From the NCBI GenBank assembly GCA_024401355.1, contig JAKSLF010000001.1, forward strand, positions 1 through 64,000: a stretch of 64,000 nt of DNA, written 5' to 3'. This DNA is from Bacteroidales bacterium (GTDB taxonomy: Bacteria; Bacteroidota; Bacteroidia; Bacteroidales; Marinilabiliaceae). The notes beneath the pieces are model-generated. The model was not told the origin of the DNA. It saw nothing but the letters and a program-made list of their open reading frames with translations, and searched no databases. This document shows, one piece after another, positions 26,361 through 35,767 of this stretch. A program made the position numbers and the translations under genes. Positions within the stretch are counted from its first letter, which is position 1. Each line of letters opens with the position of its first letter.

Positions 26361-28865
26361 TTACTTGCCAGAAAGAAGACGTATGAAATACAGACCAGGA
26401 CATACTGTAGTTCCTGATGCATCCATGCGGAATACTATCTCCTTTTTTATGCTTCCGTCTTCATTTGTTATCAAATCGTCCGGAATGGAATATTCCACAT
26501 TATAGAATCCATTCGCATCAAGTCCAGTTCCAGGTCTTTCGATTTTTATGTCTGCCACTTTCTTGCCTTCTATCGTTATCGAACCCATTCGTCCCGAATC
26601 TGCAGCTGTAAATCTGCACATGATTGACAATCCCTTGATACCATTGTTGTTAGACAATGTATATTGTATGAAACCATTAGCTTGGGCGTCACGATAAAAC
26701 TCTCCATTATACGAACCAGTTGTCGATCCTTTCGACGAAGCCACATTGTGTCCAGCCTCACTCTGCTGTTCACCTGTACCGACATAGTCTATCGTGCGAA
26801 GGTTAAGCTCAGCAGCCACAGCCTCCGCCTTCGCCATATCGCTTGCCTCATATCCAGCCTTCGTCTGCTGATACCAGTAGCACATATATCTCGAATGATG
26901 AATACCATAAAATGGTTCCAGAGTTAACGTTGTCCATTTACCCTTGCTCTGAGTCGACGATGCATCTATCACAAACTGCAACTTCGACAAGTCCGTTGCT
27001 TTTATCCTTCTCAGCAATTCGCTTCTCTCACCAATAAGCAGAGGCGATGTTGTCACATCAAGAGCATTCGCCATCGATCCAGGAGCATGATCCATTCGTC
27101 CTTCATGTCCATACTCATTCTGAAGAGCTTCGCCAACTTCACTAGTCCTTGCACCCAAAAGTACAGGACCATACTTGAATGCAACATAATCACTCAATCC
27201 TGGACACTCCTCATATCTCAGTTCCATAGGCAAATTAATCTCGATGACATCACCCTTCTTCCACTTGCTTCCTACAACAATATATGACGCCTTGCCAACA
27301 ACCTGCTCCTTATTCTTTACATCTTGCATACCACAACGGTAAGCAGCATAATCCTTCGTAGTCCACGCAGGATGCCTTACCGCAATTTTATACTTGCCAT
27401 CCTTGCCGATAGTAATACGCACCTTATTACCATAAGGAAAATTCGTTTCCTGCTTCACCACAAATTTACCGCTATTCAGTTCCGACGGAACAAACAGATT
27501 GACAAAAAGCGTATCGCTCTTCTTGTCATTACTATGAGTATAAATGAAATGACCATATTTACTATGGTTCTCCATTCCAGTTCCCACACAGCACCACATA
27601 GACTCGTTAACCGTCGAGTAAATCCTGTAGCTCTGCGGACGCAAAGAAGTGAAATACACATAACCACCCGTCTTCGGATCCTGTGTCGACAAAATATGGT
27701 TAATCATCGTCGCCTCATAGAAATCTACATATTTCGCATCATGCGTCTGGTCAAACATCATCTCCGACAATTTCAGCATGTTGTTCGAATTACAACTTTC
27801 CGGGCCATTCGAATTTGAAATATAAGCCGACGAACGATCCTCCGCCAGAAAATGCTCATCTATGCTATTACCACCAATACATACAGTCCTGTTCGTTGCA
27901 ACGTCATCCCAGAAGTTTCTTGCCGCAACATAATATGTCTTGTCAGCCTCCAGCTGGTTTATTCTCTCAAAGCCAATGAATTTTGGCACCTGTGTGTTGG
28001 CATGCTGTCCGCTCAGGAAAGCTCTGTTATACTTCCCTTCGTCACCTTGCATTCCGTCTATCTCATACTCATGGCTGTAAGCTTTTGCAGCATCCAGATA
28101 CTTTCTCTCGCCAAATATCTTGTATGCATCCGCCAAAGTCTCATTCATGCCGCCATGTTCCCACCTTAATATATGTTGCCTCTGCTCCTTTGTCAGTTTG
28201 CCAAACAAGTCCACGCTCCAGTCACACATTCCTCTATACATCTCCTTGGCTTTCTCGCTTCCAGCATATACATAAGCATCTCTCAAACCAGCCAAAACCT
28301 TATGCTGGCAGTAGAGTGGCACCCACCAGCCTCTTCCGTCAAATGCCTCTGTCCTGCCTGCATACAACTCTGTCCAAATGTTATTCAGCGGTTGTCCTCC
28401 GACAAAACCTCTCAGTCCCTCCTTGTTTTCTGCATATGCATCCTGACAATCTTTCACTATGTCAAGGCAATAGTCAAGTCTCTCCTTTATCCTATTTTTC
28501 ATCTCTGCATCACGTGTCGAGGCATAAGCCAGCGCCAACGCTGTCAGATAATGTCCACCTACATGTCCCTCAAGCGACCAGTCGCTCAATCCCCAGTTCT
28601 CAAACGAAGGATGCTTCTCCAACCACTTATAATATCTGCTACCCTCATCCGATGTCTCCGACAAGCCAGCTTGGCGTACAAATGGAGTCATCAGTCTGTC
28701 TGCATCATACTCCAGCAGAAGTTTGTCATTTGTCTCCATTGCTGTCTTGAAAGGCGATTCAAGAAGTGTCACCTCGTCAAGGTCGAAATGCTGTGGATAT
28801 AGCACCGACTGCGCTAAGCCCATCACAGGAACTGCTGCCAAAGAAAGAATCGATAAAAGTCTCAT
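26361..28865 (-). CDS. GH127-family beta-L-arabinofuranosidase-like glycoside hydrolase
   Basis: 834 residues with signal peptide (about 1-18, GLAQ). The alpha/alpha-barrel belongs to DUF1680/GH127. Residues matching the characterised Bifidobacterium enzyme's zinc and nucleophile set are visible: E356 and C358 (GPESCNS) and C425-C426 (MWCCVGTG); E337 in GNSIDEHF is the probable acid/base. C-terminal part (about 720-834) is a beta-sandwich. Probably removes L-arabinofuranose from plant glycans in the periplasm. It stands alone, with no SusCD or other glycosidase beside it. Confidence 0.92.
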   Translation of the reverse strand: MRLLSILSLAAVPVMGLAQSVLYPQHFDLDEVTLLESPFKTAMETNDKLLLEYDADRLMTPFVRQAGLSETSDEGSRYYKWLEKHPSFENWGLSDWSLEGHVGGHYLTALALAYASTRDAEMKNRIKERLDYCLDIVKDCQDAYAENKEGLRGFVGGQPLNNIWTELYAGRTEAFDGRGWWVPLYCQHKVLAGLRDAYVYAGSEKAKEMYRGMCDWSVDLFGKLTKEQRQHILRWEHGGMNETLADAYKIFGERKYLDAAKAYSHEYEIDGMQGDEGKYNRAFLSGQHANTQVPKFIGFERINQLEADKTYYVAARNFWDDVATNRTVCIGGNSIDEHFLAEDRSSAYISNSNGPESCNSNNMLKLSEMMFDQTHDAKYVDFYEATMINHILSTQDPKTGGYVYFTSLRPQSYRIYSTVNESMWCCVGTGMENHSKYGHFIYTHSNDKKSDTLFVNLFVPSELNSGKFVVKQETNFPYGNKVRITIGKDGKYKIAVRHPAWTTKDYAAYRCGMQDVKNKEQVVGKASYIVVGSKWKKGDVIEINLPMELRYEECPGLSDYVAFKYGPVLLGARTSEVGEALQNEYGHEGRMDHAPGSMANALDVTTSPLLIGERSELLRRIKATDLSKLQFVIDASSTQSKGKWTTLTLEPFYGIHHSRYMCYWYQQTKAGYEASDMAKAEAVAAELNLRTIDYVGTGEQQSEAGHNVASSKGSTTGSYNGEFYRDAQANGFIQYTLSNNNGIKGLSIMCRFTAADSGRMGSITIEGKKVADIKIERPGTGLDANGFYNVEYSIPDDLITNEDGSIKKEIVFRMDASGTTVCPGLYFIRLLSGK

Positions 28866-28960
28866 AAGTCGCTTTTTAGTTTAACAACGCAAACATCACA
28901 CTTTTTTCCGCCATCAATGCGGATTTTTGTCTCAAAAGAGTAGACATAAACAACACAATA

Positions 28961-28984
28961 GGGTGCAAGACGAATCTTGCACCC
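28961..28984. terminator. Perfect 10-bp hairpin between purE and the GH127 gene
   Basis: GGGTGCAAGA (28961-28970), loop CGAA, TCTTGCACCC (28975-28984). No long T run on either side, so it may be a weak terminator of purE or an mRNA-stabilising stem. Confidence 0.5.
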
Positions 28985-29029
28985 AATTTATGTATTTTCC
29001 TCAGCATCCTCTTAGCATAGGTTGCCATA

Positions 29030-29053
29030 GGGATACCGTAACGATACCGTAGG
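29030..29053. repeat. TACCGTA repeat, two units 11 bases apart
   Basis: ATACCGTAACG followed at once by ATACCGTAGG. A related tandem with the same 11-base period is at 61376-61410. The rest of the 28866-29066 spacer has no gene. Confidence 0.45.
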
Positions 29054-29066
29054 TTTGTCCTCTCGG

Positions 29067-29582
29067 CTAGTTTGTCTTGAACTTCCAGTTTTTGACTTCA
29101 GCAAGCTCTTTGTTTGCCTTCTCAATCTTCTTCTCAAGGTTGGCCTTGTAGGCAATCACTTTCTGCATAATCGCTTCATCACCAACACCGATAATCTGTG
29201 AAGCCAATATCGCCGCATTTGTCGCATTGTCCATTCCAACTGTTGCCACAGGAATGCCCGGAGGCATCTGAATCATCGAAAGCATCGAATCCCATCCATC
29301 CATCGAAATCGACGCCTTGATAGGTACACCAATTACTGGAAGTGGAGTCATCGCTGCAATGACACCTGGAAGATGAGCTGCGCCACCGGCACCAGCTATT
29401 ATCACTTTGATGCCACGCTGACGGGCATTCTCAGCAAACGACAACACCTGCTTAGGAGTTCGATGTGCCGAAAGAGCATTCATCTCAAAAGGAATGCCCT
29501 GCTCCTCAAGATATTTGGCCGCACCTTCCATGACTTTCAAGTCCGATGTGCTGCCCATGATTATGCTTACAATTGGTTCCAT
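29067..29582 (-). CDS. purE: N5-carboxyaminoimidazole ribonucleotide mutase
   Basis: 171 residues from the ATG at 29582; the longer frame lacks similarity. Class I PurE motifs: IIMGSTSDLKVMEGA, SAHRTPKQV, AGAGGAAHLPGV and the STMPPGxPVATV-like MPPGIPVATV. Converts N5-CAIR to CAIR in purine synthesis. Divergent from hpt, the purine salvage gene. Confidence 0.96.
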   Translation of the reverse strand: MEPIVSIIMGSTSDLKVMEGAAKYLEEQGIPFEMNALSAHRTPKQVLSFAENARQRGIKVIIAGAGGAAHLPGVIAAMTPLPVIGVPIKASISMDGWDSMLSMIQMPPGIPVATVGMDNATNAAILASQIIGVGDEAIMQKVIAYKANLEKKIEKANKELAEVKNWKFKTN

Positions 29583-29655
29583 ATATATAATGTTATTTCT
29601 CTCTATCTTTACCCCAAAACACACTTGATAAATAATTAAGCTTTTTTGGACAACG

Positions 29656-29703
29656 CAAATCTAATGAATAAATTGCACCTTTCACTCATTTTTTTTAATT
29701 TTG
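29656..29703. promoter_or_regulatory. Divergent purE / hpt promoter region
   Basis: Minus strand -7 TAGATTTG at 29663-29656 for purE (no clear -33). Plus strand TTG at 29673-29675, 20 bases, TAATTTTG at 29696-29703 for hpt, a full consensus pair. De novo and salvage purine genes thus share one short intergenic region. Confidence 0.7.
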
Positions 29704-29756
29704 CACAATCTTTTTTGCGGCATCTACGTAGAAGAGTTGTGTAAAAGTAGAAAAAC

Positions 29757-30293
29757 ATGGCAAGAGTAAAGATATTGGACAAGGAATTCGAAACTTCCAT
29801 AACCGAAGAAACTATTCTCAAGTCCATCGATGGAGTAGCAGACAAGATCAACGCTGAGCTCGCAGACAAAAACCCTTTGTTCGTTTGCGTTCTCAATGGT
29901 GCATTCATGTTTGCTGCCGACCTCATGAAGAGGATAAGCATCCCATGTCAGATCTCTTTCGTCAAAGTAGCCTCATACAGCGGCACACAGACTACCGGCT
30001 CCGTCAAGCAGCTCATCGGCTTTAATGAAGACGTGAAGGGTCGTACCGTTGTCCTTATCGAAGACATAGTCGATACAGGCATTACCATCGACGGTCTCGC
30101 CAAGCAGGTAGAGTCAATGGGCGCCGCCGATGTCAAAATCGCCACAATGCTCTTCAAGCCAGAGTCTTGTCGCCCTGACATCAAGCCATCCTACATCGGC
30201 ATGAACATTCCTAATGCATTCATCGTCGGATATGGACTCGACTACGACGGCTACGGACGTAACTTGAAAGATATTTACACTTTAGTGAAATAA
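29757..30293 (+). CDS. hpt: Hypoxanthine phosphoribosyltransferase
   Basis: 178 residues, normal. PRPP-binding motif VVLIEDIVDTGIT (around 98-110), N-terminal LNGAFMFAADLM and the flexible-loop SYSGTQTTG. Salvages hypoxanthine and guanine. Adenylate kinase follows 33 bases later, a purine-metabolism pair. Confidence 0.95.
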   Translation: MARVKILDKEFETSITEETILKSIDGVADKINAELADKNPLFVCVLNGAFMFAADLMKRISIPCQISFVKVASYSGTQTTGSVKQLIGFNEDVKGRTVVLIEDIVDTGITIDGLAKQVESMGAADVKIATMLFKPESCRPDIKPSYIGMNIPNAFIVGYGLDYDGYGRNLKDIYTLVK

Positions 30294-30326
30294 CAGGAAT
30301 AAAAACATTATAACACATTACAGAAA

Positions 30327-30902
30327 ATGCTTAATATAGTTATTTTCGGCCCTCCGGGCTCAGGCAAGGGTACTCAGAGCGAGAACCTTATCAAGAAATA
30401 CGAACTCGAACACATCTCTACAGGCGACCTTCTCCGTCACGAGATCGAGACTAACACACAGCTCGGTGCGCTTGCTAAGAAGCACATGGACAAGGGCGAA
30501 CTCGTGCCAGACGAAGTAATCATCGGCATGATCGACAGCTTCCTCGATAAGAACATCGGTAAAGTTAAGGGCGTTATCTTCGACGGCTTCCCACGCACTG
30601 TTGCACAGGCTGAAGCTCTCAAGTCACTCCTTTCTTCATACAAGACTGACGTTTCAGTTATGCTCAACCTCGAAGTGCCTGACGCAGAACTCCTCACTCG
30701 TCTCATCGAGCGTGGTAAGACTTCTGGCCGTTCAGACGACAACGAAGAGACTATCAAGAAGCGTATCAGCGTTTACAATGCACAGACTAAGCCTGTAATC
30801 GACTTCTACAAGAAGGATGGCAAGCTTGCTAACATCAAGGGTGTTGGTGCAATCGACGCTATCTTTGCAGAAATCTGCAAGGCAGTTGACGCTGTAAAGT
30901 AA
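30327..30902 (+). CDS. adk: Adenylate kinase
   Basis: 191 residues, short-LID type. P-loop GPPGSGKGTQ at 7-16, NMP-binding ISTGDLLRHEI, FDGFPRT and the ERGKTSGRSDDNEE lid region lacking zinc cysteines. Strong codon bias suggests high expression. Confidence 0.97.
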   Translation: MLNIVIFGPPGSGKGTQSENLIKKYELEHISTGDLLRHEIETNTQLGALAKKHMDKGELVPDEVIIGMIDSFLDKNIGKVKGVIFDGFPRTVAQAEALKSLLSSYKTDVSVMLNLEVPDAELLTRLIERGKTSGRSDDNEETIKKRISVYNAQTKPVIDFYKKDGKLANIKGVGAIDAIFAEICKAVDAVK

Positions 30903-30920
30903 CTAACTTGACACAATAGA

Positions 30921-30958
30921 GCCACGGGGTACATTTTATGTGCCTCGTGGCCTTTGTT
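30921..30958 (+). terminator. Intrinsic terminator after adk
   Basis: Arms 30921-30934 and 30938-30951 pair over 14 positions with two wobbles and a TTT loop, followed by a T-rich stretch interrupted by G. Confidence 0.7.
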
Positions 30959-31046
30959 TGTTAATCCATTATTTTTCACCGATTGTCAATTGCCAATGAC
31001 CTTCTCCTAATTTGTCAGTTGTCAACAACAAAATTGTATTTTTACA

Positions 31047-32051
31047 ATGGCTACATCAAATTTTGTAGATTACGTAAAGATTTTCTGCCGTTCAGGCCAT
31101 GGTGGACCTGGCTCGGCACATCTTAGACATGCCAAGTCGGCAAACAAGGGAGGCCCTGATGGAGGCGATGGCGGACGCGGAGGTCACGTCATTGTCAGAG
31201 GCAATGCGCAATACTGGACTCTTATCCACCTCAAATTCGCTCGTCACGTATTCGCCGAAAATGGCGAACCAGGAGGCAAGGAACGCTCATTCGGCAAAGA
31301 TGGTAAAGACCAGTACATCGATGTTCCTCTCGGCACAGTAGTCAAGGACGCCGATACTGGCGAGGTCATTTTCGAGATTACTCAAGACGGCGAAGAAAAG
31401 ATTCTTTGTAAGGGCGGTCGTGGTGGACAAGGCAACTGGCACTTCAAGACTGCCACTTTCCAGACTCCTAAGTTCGCACAACCTGGCGAGGATTTTGTCG
31501 AACTTACTGCCATCATGGAACTTAAGGTTCTCGCCGATATCGGTCTTGTCGGATTCCCTAATGCAGGTAAGTCTACTCTTCTTAGTGTTGTCTCTGCAGC
31601 AAAACCCGAAATCGGTGCATACCCTTTCACTACACTCGTGCCAAACCTCGGCATCGTCTCCTATCGCGACAATAAGTCGTTCTGCATCGCCGATATTCCA
31701 GGCATCATCGAGGGAGCCGCCGAAGGCAAAGGACTTGGACTCCGATTCCTGCGTCACATCGAGCGCAATTCAATCCTCCTTTTCGTCGTCTCAGCCGAAA
31801 GCGAGGATGTTCTAGCCGAATATAAGGTACTGCTCAACGAACTCAAGAAATACAACCCTGAACTTCTCGACAAACGTCGTGTCCTTGCTATCTCTAAGGC
31901 CGACATTATCGACGAAAAGGGTGTAGCCAAAATAGAAAAGAAACTGCCGGCCGATCTGCCTTGTGTTGTTTTCTCTTCTCATTCTGGTTTCGGACTGCAG
32001 GCTCTCAAAGACATCCTTTGGAGGGAACTTCAGGAAGGTAATAAGGAATAA
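31047..32051 (+). CDS. obgE: Obg GTPase
   Basis: 334 residues. Gly-rich Obg fold (1-155, [37 protein letters not shown]), then the GTPase domain with G1 [10 protein letters not shown]3 [12 protein letters not shown] and G4-like SKAD. Acts in late 50S assembly and stress. The C-terminal OCT domain of some Obg proteins is absent. No clear promoter element seen; the 31000-31046 region has TTGTCA-type repeats only. Confidence 0.96.
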   Translation: MATSNFVDYVKIFCRSGHGGPGSAHLRHAKSANKGGPDGGDGGRGGHVIVRGNAQYWTLIHLKFARHVFAENGEPGGKERSFGKDGKDQYIDVPLGTVVKDADTGEVIFEITQDGEEKILCKGGRGGQGNWHFKTATFQTPKFAQPGEDFVELTAIMELKVLADIGLVGFPNAGKSTLLSVVSAAKPEIGAYPFTTLVPNLGIVSYRDNKSFCIADIPGIIEGAAEGKGLGLRFLRHIERNSILLFVVSAESEDVLAEYKVLLNELKKYNPELLDKRRVLAISKADIIDEKGVAKIEKKLPADLPCVVFSSHSGFGLQALKDILWRELQEGNKE

Positions 32052-32063
32052 TCATAAAATATT

Positions 32064-32100
32064 AAGTGGCATCGAGGTCGACCCCGATGCCACTTTTATT
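32064..32100. terminator. Bidirectional terminator between obgE and tsaB
   Basis: AAGTGGCATCG (32064-32074) pairs with CGATGCCACTT (32085-32095); the GGTCGACC palindrome fills the top. T run follows on the plus strand and an AT-rich run on the minus strand. Serves two convergent genes. Confidence 0.82.
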
Positions 32101-32114
32101 TTTGTTCGTCTTTT

Positions 32115-32801
32115 TTATATGTCCAGAACCTTGTTCTTTGGTGTCGTAGCAACAAATTCCTTCAGATAGAATGGCTCGAAATATGCTACGCTCTCAAACT
32201 GCTTCGTATCATATTTATATTGTGCCAGTCTGGCCATGTTCTTTGCCAAAGGAACTATTCCCTCAACAAATTTTGCATTCGCTGATGTTATCTCCTGACG
32301 GCATTTGTCAGAACCATTACCGCCAAAATATATCTCATCACGCAACAGCTCTACTCTAAATGAGGTCGAGTCTATTACTTTTGCCTCAACTGGCATTACT
32401 ATCTCACCTTCGCGGTTAATAATTTCAGTATACACTTCCATTCGGCGGGCATCTATCATCGGTGCTGCCAAGTGTGCATCCGGATATTCTGCAAAGATAG
32501 CTTCAGCTATGACATGAAGACTGTTAACAGCAATCAATGGCTTGCCCAAGGCATAGCAAATACCTTTCGCTGTGCTGACTCCTATTCTCAATCCAGTGTA
32601 TGACCCCGGACCACTGCTTACTGCAACTGCTTCAACCTGAGTCATATTCGAATTGTTTTCCTCAAGAAGCGCCTGAATGAGAGGTGTGAGTGTCGCTGCA
32701 TGGGCATTCGTACCTACTACTTCCTTGTGTGCAATGGTATTGCCATTCTTCACAAGGGCAACCGAACATACATCTGTAGATGTTTCTATACAAAGTATCA
32801 T
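32115..32801 (-). CDS. tsaB: tRNA threonylcarbamoyladenosine synthesis protein TsaB
   Basis: 228 residues, ASKHA fold: ILCIETSTDVCSVAL at the N-terminus, VSSGPGSYTGLRIGVSTAKG and LIAVNSLHVIAE. Partner of TsaD/TsaE in making t6A on ANN-decoding tRNAs. Separated from aroK by 142 bases holding its own -7 box. Confidence 0.95.
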   Translation of the reverse strand: MILCIETSTDVCSVALVKNGNTIAHKEVVGTNAHAATLTPLIQALLEENNSNMTQVEAVAVSSGPGSYTGLRIGVSTAKGICYALGKPLIAVNSLHVIAEAIFAEYPDAHLAAPMIDARRMEVYTEIINREGEIVMPVEAKVIDSTSFRVELLRDEIYFGGNGSDKCRQEITSANAKFVEGIVPLAKNMARLAQYKYDTKQFESVAYFEPFYLKEFVATTPKNKVLDI

Positions 32802-32836
32802 AATTGGAATGCTATCATCAAATGTTTATTTCATCA

Positions 32837-32844
32837 CAAAGATA
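32837..32844 (-). promoter_or_regulatory. -7 box for tsaB
   Basis: Minus strand TATCTTTG, a consensus -7 element 36 bases before the tsaB ATG. No TTG at -33 spacing. Confidence 0.6.
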
Positions 32845-32943
32845 TAATAAAACAATTTTTAGAATAGCCCTTTTTGTGTTAAACTTTTGAGGTACTCCGA
32901 CAACTTGCTGTAAGTCAAAATCAAAAGTTTTCAACAGCCTGTT

Positions 32944-33462
32944 TTATTCCTCAGGTAGCATTTCTATCAATGTTTTGTATGCCGAGAATGGCATGTGCTC
33001 TCCGTCAACTACCATCTTTGCCTTGCGATAGTGTTCCTCTCGTTCACCAAGTTTCGACTTGATATAGTCCAGTAGCTCCTCGTCACTCTTGTCTGCAAGC
33101 AACGGACGTTTGCTTTTCGCTTTGCTCAATCTATTCGCTAGGTCTTCTGGCTCTACATTTATATATATTGTCGCACCAGCGCTATTCATGATGTCCATGT
33201 TGTCATAATAGCATGGAGCTCCTCCACCAGTAGCAATTACTGCATTTTCTGCTGTCGAGAGTTCTTTTACTACTTCGTTTTCGGCCACACGGAACTGGTC
33301 TTCACCATATTTGGCAAAATACTCTTTTATTGTGCAGTTATGCTTCTTCTCGAAATAGTTGTCCATGTCGATGAACTCCCATTTCATGTCGTTAGCTATA
33401 TATTTTCCTATCGTCGACTTACCCGAACCCATAAAGCCGACAAGAAATACACGTTTTACCAT
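32944..33462 (-). CDS. aroK: Shikimate kinase
   Basis: 172 residues. Walker A GFMGSGKST (9-17), shikimate-binding DMD (about 32-34) and GGGA (ATGGGAPC), arginine lid KSKRPLLAD. Phosphorylates shikimate in the aromatic pathway. Confidence 0.96.
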   Translation of the reverse strand: MVKRVFLVGFMGSGKSTIGKYIANDMKWEFIDMDNYFEKKHNCTIKEYFAKYGEDQFRVAENEVVKELSTAENAVIATGGGAPCYYDNMDIMNSAGATIYINVEPEDLANRLSKAKSKRPLLADKSDEELLDYIKSKLGEREEHYRKAKMVVDGEHMPFSAYKTLIEMLPEE

Positions 33463-33495
33463 GGCGTTTTGTGATTCTTATACTTATTACGGCTT

Positions 33496-33534
33496 CAAAG
33501 TTAGGAAATAATTCAAAAACTATTTCTACTTTTG
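33496..33534. promoter_or_regulatory. Divergent aroK / aminotransferase promoters
   Basis: Minus -7 TAACTTTG at 33503-33496 for aroK, and plus -7 TACTTTTG at 33527-33534 for the aminotransferase. The two boxes are 23 bases apart, so RNA polymerase can probably serve only one at a time (inference). Confidence 0.65.
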
Positions 33535-33552
33535 CACAAAACTCGATAGACA

Positions 33553-34692
33553 ATGAACCCAAGAGTAGAAGAGATGACTTCGTTCATGGTAATGGACGTG
33601 TTGGAAAGAGCCAACGAAATGCAACGACAGGGAATCGACGTTATTCACCTCGAGGTTGGTGAACCAGATTTTGATGTGCCAGACGTCGTCAATAAAGCTG
33701 TGAAGTCTGCTCTCGACAACCACCTGACGCATTACACTCACTCGCTTGGCGACCCAGAACTTAGAAGCGAAATAGCTTCTTTGTACAAACGAGAATATAA
33801 TGTCGATGTCGATAAGGACCAAATTGTGGTCACCACAGGCTCGTCTCCAGCTATTCTTTTTGTCATGATGCTTCTGTGCAAAGTCGGCTCCGAGGTTATT
33901 CTGAGCAATCCTGGATATGCCTGCTATAAGAATTTTGTCATTGGTGCCCAGGGTACGCCAGTCTTTGTTCCACTCGATTCTGCCAATGGATTCCAATATA
34001 ATATTGTGGACATCCGTTGCCGGATAACTCCCAAGACGGCTGCCATATTCATCAATTCTCCTATGAATCCAACAGGCACTATCTTGAGCGATTCTTTCAT
34101 GAAGGAAGTTGCTCAGCTAGGTGTCCCTGTCATCTCCGATGAAATTTATCATGGACTCGTTTATGAAGGTAAGGCTCATTCCATCTTGGAATATACCGAC
34201 AATGCTTTTGTGCTCAATGGCTTCAGCAAGCGCTTTGCTATGACTGGTCTTCGTCTTGGCTACCTTATTGCACCTAAACGTTATATGCCTGCTCTCCAGA
34301 AGATGCAGCAGAATTTCCTTATCTGTGCCTCAAGTACTGCACAGCAAGCCGGAATGGCCGCTCTGCGCGACAATAGCGACTATACAGCCAATATGCTCAA
34401 CACTTATAACGAACGTCGCAAGTATATGCTCACTCGTCTCCGCTCTATGGGATTCGGCATTCCTACAGATCCTCAGGGAGCTTTCTATATTTTTGCCGAC
34501 GCACGACAATACACTTCCGATTCTCTTAAGTTTGCTTTCGATGTCCTTGAAAATGCACATGTAGGCATAACGCCTGGTGTCGACTTTGGCACCAATGGAC
34601 AAGGCTTTGTCCGGTTTTCTTATGCAAATTCCATCGAACGCATCAAGGAAGGACTCGATCGCATTGAGAATTATCTAAAGAGTAGGGCATAG
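33553..34692 (+). CDS. Class I/II pyridoxal-phosphate aminotransferase
   Basis: 379 residues. EVGEPDFDVP near the N-terminus, NSPMNPTG and SDEIYHGL for cofactor contacts, and the PLP lysine in NGFSKRFAMTGLRLGY. Aspartate or aromatic aminotransferase subgroup; the exact substrate cannot be fixed from motifs. Divergent from aroK, which hints at aromatic amino acid metabolism, and followed directly by prmC (stop TAG, then ATG). Confidence 0.92.
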   Translation: MNPRVEEMTSFMVMDVLERANEMQRQGIDVIHLEVGEPDFDVPDVVNKAVKSALDNHLTHYTHSLGDPELRSEIASLYKREYNVDVDKDQIVVTTGSSPAILFVMMLLCKVGSEVILSNPGYACYKNFVIGAQGTPVFVPLDSANGFQYNIVDIRCRITPKTAAIFINSPMNPTGTILSDSFMKEVAQLGVPVISDEIYHGLVYEGKAHSILEYTDNAFVLNGFSKRFAMTGLRLGYLIAPKRYMPALQKMQQNFLICASSTAQQAGMAALRDNSDYTANMLNTYNERRKYMLTRLRSMGFGIPTDPQGAFYIFADARQYTSDSLKFAFDVLENAHVGITPGVDFGTNGQGFVRFSYANSIERIKEGLDRIENYLKSRA

Positions 34693-35538
34693 ATGACACT
34701 TTTCGAGTTGAGAAAAACGGTGCTTCAGCGTCTGACTGATGCCCACGTCGACGATGCTACGACTTTGTCTCGCTATCTGATATGTGATGTGATGGATTTA
34801 ACACTTACTCAGATGATGATGGCTGATCGGGATGAGGTCGACTCTAAAACGGCCGACTATATTCTTGAATGCTCTGCCCGTCTGTCAAATGGCGAACCTC
34901 TCCAGTATGTCACTCATAAGGCTTTTTTCTGTGGACATACTTTTTGGGTCGAACCCGGAGTTCTTATTCCTCGCCCTGAAACCGAGTTGCTGGTTGATAT
35001 GGCTTCTTCTTTTATAGCCGAAAACGGTTCATCTCGCATTCTCGACATCGGCACTGGTAGCGGTTGCATCGCTCTCAGCATTAAGGCCAATGCACCTAAA
35101 TCCGAAGTGACCGCTATTGATGTTTCTCCCGATGCTATAACTATAGCTCGCAAAAATGCGTCATCTCTTGGCCTTGATGTCAATATGCTTATATCTGATG
35201 TTTTTGCTGACACATCTTCATTGGGTTCTTTCGATGTTGTTGTGAGCAATCCTCCTTATGTCTGCCATAGTGAAAAACACTCCATGAAACCCAATGTTCT
35301 TCTCCATGAACCTCATTTGGCTCTGTTTGTTCCCGACGATGATCCGTTGCTATATTATAGGCGTATCGCCAGACTATGCAAAAATGGATTGCTTAATGCT
35401 GGCGGAGCACTTTTTTTTGAGATTAACGAGTCTTTTTCCGAGCAGACTATGCAAATGATGATGTATGAGGGATTTAGCGATGTGAAACGCTTTAAGGACT
35501 ATTGTGGCAAATGGCGTGTATGCACCGGAAGGCTCTAA
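34693..35538 (+). CDS. prmC: Release factor glutamine methyltransferase
   Basis: 281 residues. N-terminal helical domain, SAM site LDIGTGSGCIALSI, and the substrate-Gln motif NPPYV (VVVSNPPYVCH). Methylates the GGQ glutamine of RF1/RF2. Starts one base after the aminotransferase stop. Confidence 0.95.
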   Translation: MTLFELRKTVLQRLTDAHVDDATTLSRYLICDVMDLTLTQMMMADRDEVDSKTADYILECSARLSNGEPLQYVTHKAFFCGHTFWVEPGVLIPRPETELLVDMASSFIAENGSSRILDIGTGSGCIALSIKANAPKSEVTAIDVSPDAITIARKNASSLGLDVNMLISDVFADTSSLGSFDVVVSNPPYVCHSEKHSMKPNVLLHEPHLALFVPDDDPLLYYRRIARLCKNGLLNAGGALFFEINESFSEQTMQMMMYEGFSDVKRFKDYCGKWRVCTGRL

Positions 35539-35576
35539 TCCATTGCCTTTGTCGATGCAAATAATTCTTAATACAC

Positions 35577-35607
35577 TTGCGTAATTCAAAAAAAATTGCC
35601 ACCTTTG
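35577..35607 (+). promoter_or_regulatory. Promoter of the tRNA gene
   Basis: TTG at 35577-35579, 20 bases, CACCTTTG at 35600-35607 (one mismatch to TAnnTTTG). About 75 bases of 5' leader would precede the tRNA. Confidence 0.55.
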
Positions 35608-35683
35608 CAACGCTTTAGACAGAATGAGGTGTGCCAATGCCGCCCTTCTGCATTGCACAGAATATACTTATATTAGATAAGTA

Positions 35684-35758
35684 GGGCCTATAGCTCAGTT
35701 GGTTAGTAGCACCTGACTCATAATCAGGGGGTCGCTGGTTCAAGCCCAGCTGGGCCCA
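35684..35758 (+). tRNA. tRNA with CAU anticodon (tRNA-Ile2 or elongator tRNA-Met)
   Basis: 75 bases, CCA not encoded. Acceptor GGGCCTA pairs with TGGGCCC; anticodon stem CCTGA/TCAGG with loop CTCATAA; T arm GCTGG/CCAGC with loop TTCAAGC. The GGGCCT acceptor and the T arm resemble isoleucine tRNAs, so the lysidine-modified AUA-reading tRNA-Ile is slightly favoured, but Met is possible. The D arm carries one extra base: TTGGTTAGTAGC where TTGGTTAGAGC is usual, leaving only three D-stem pairs. Confidence 0.88.
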
Positions 35759-35767
35759 CGAGCAAAG

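Noticed and set aside
27983-28750. 255-residue plus-strand frame opposite the GH127 gene
   Set aside because: Cys/His/Ser/Pro-rich antisense shadow; the minus strand encodes a complete glycosidase with all catalytic residues.
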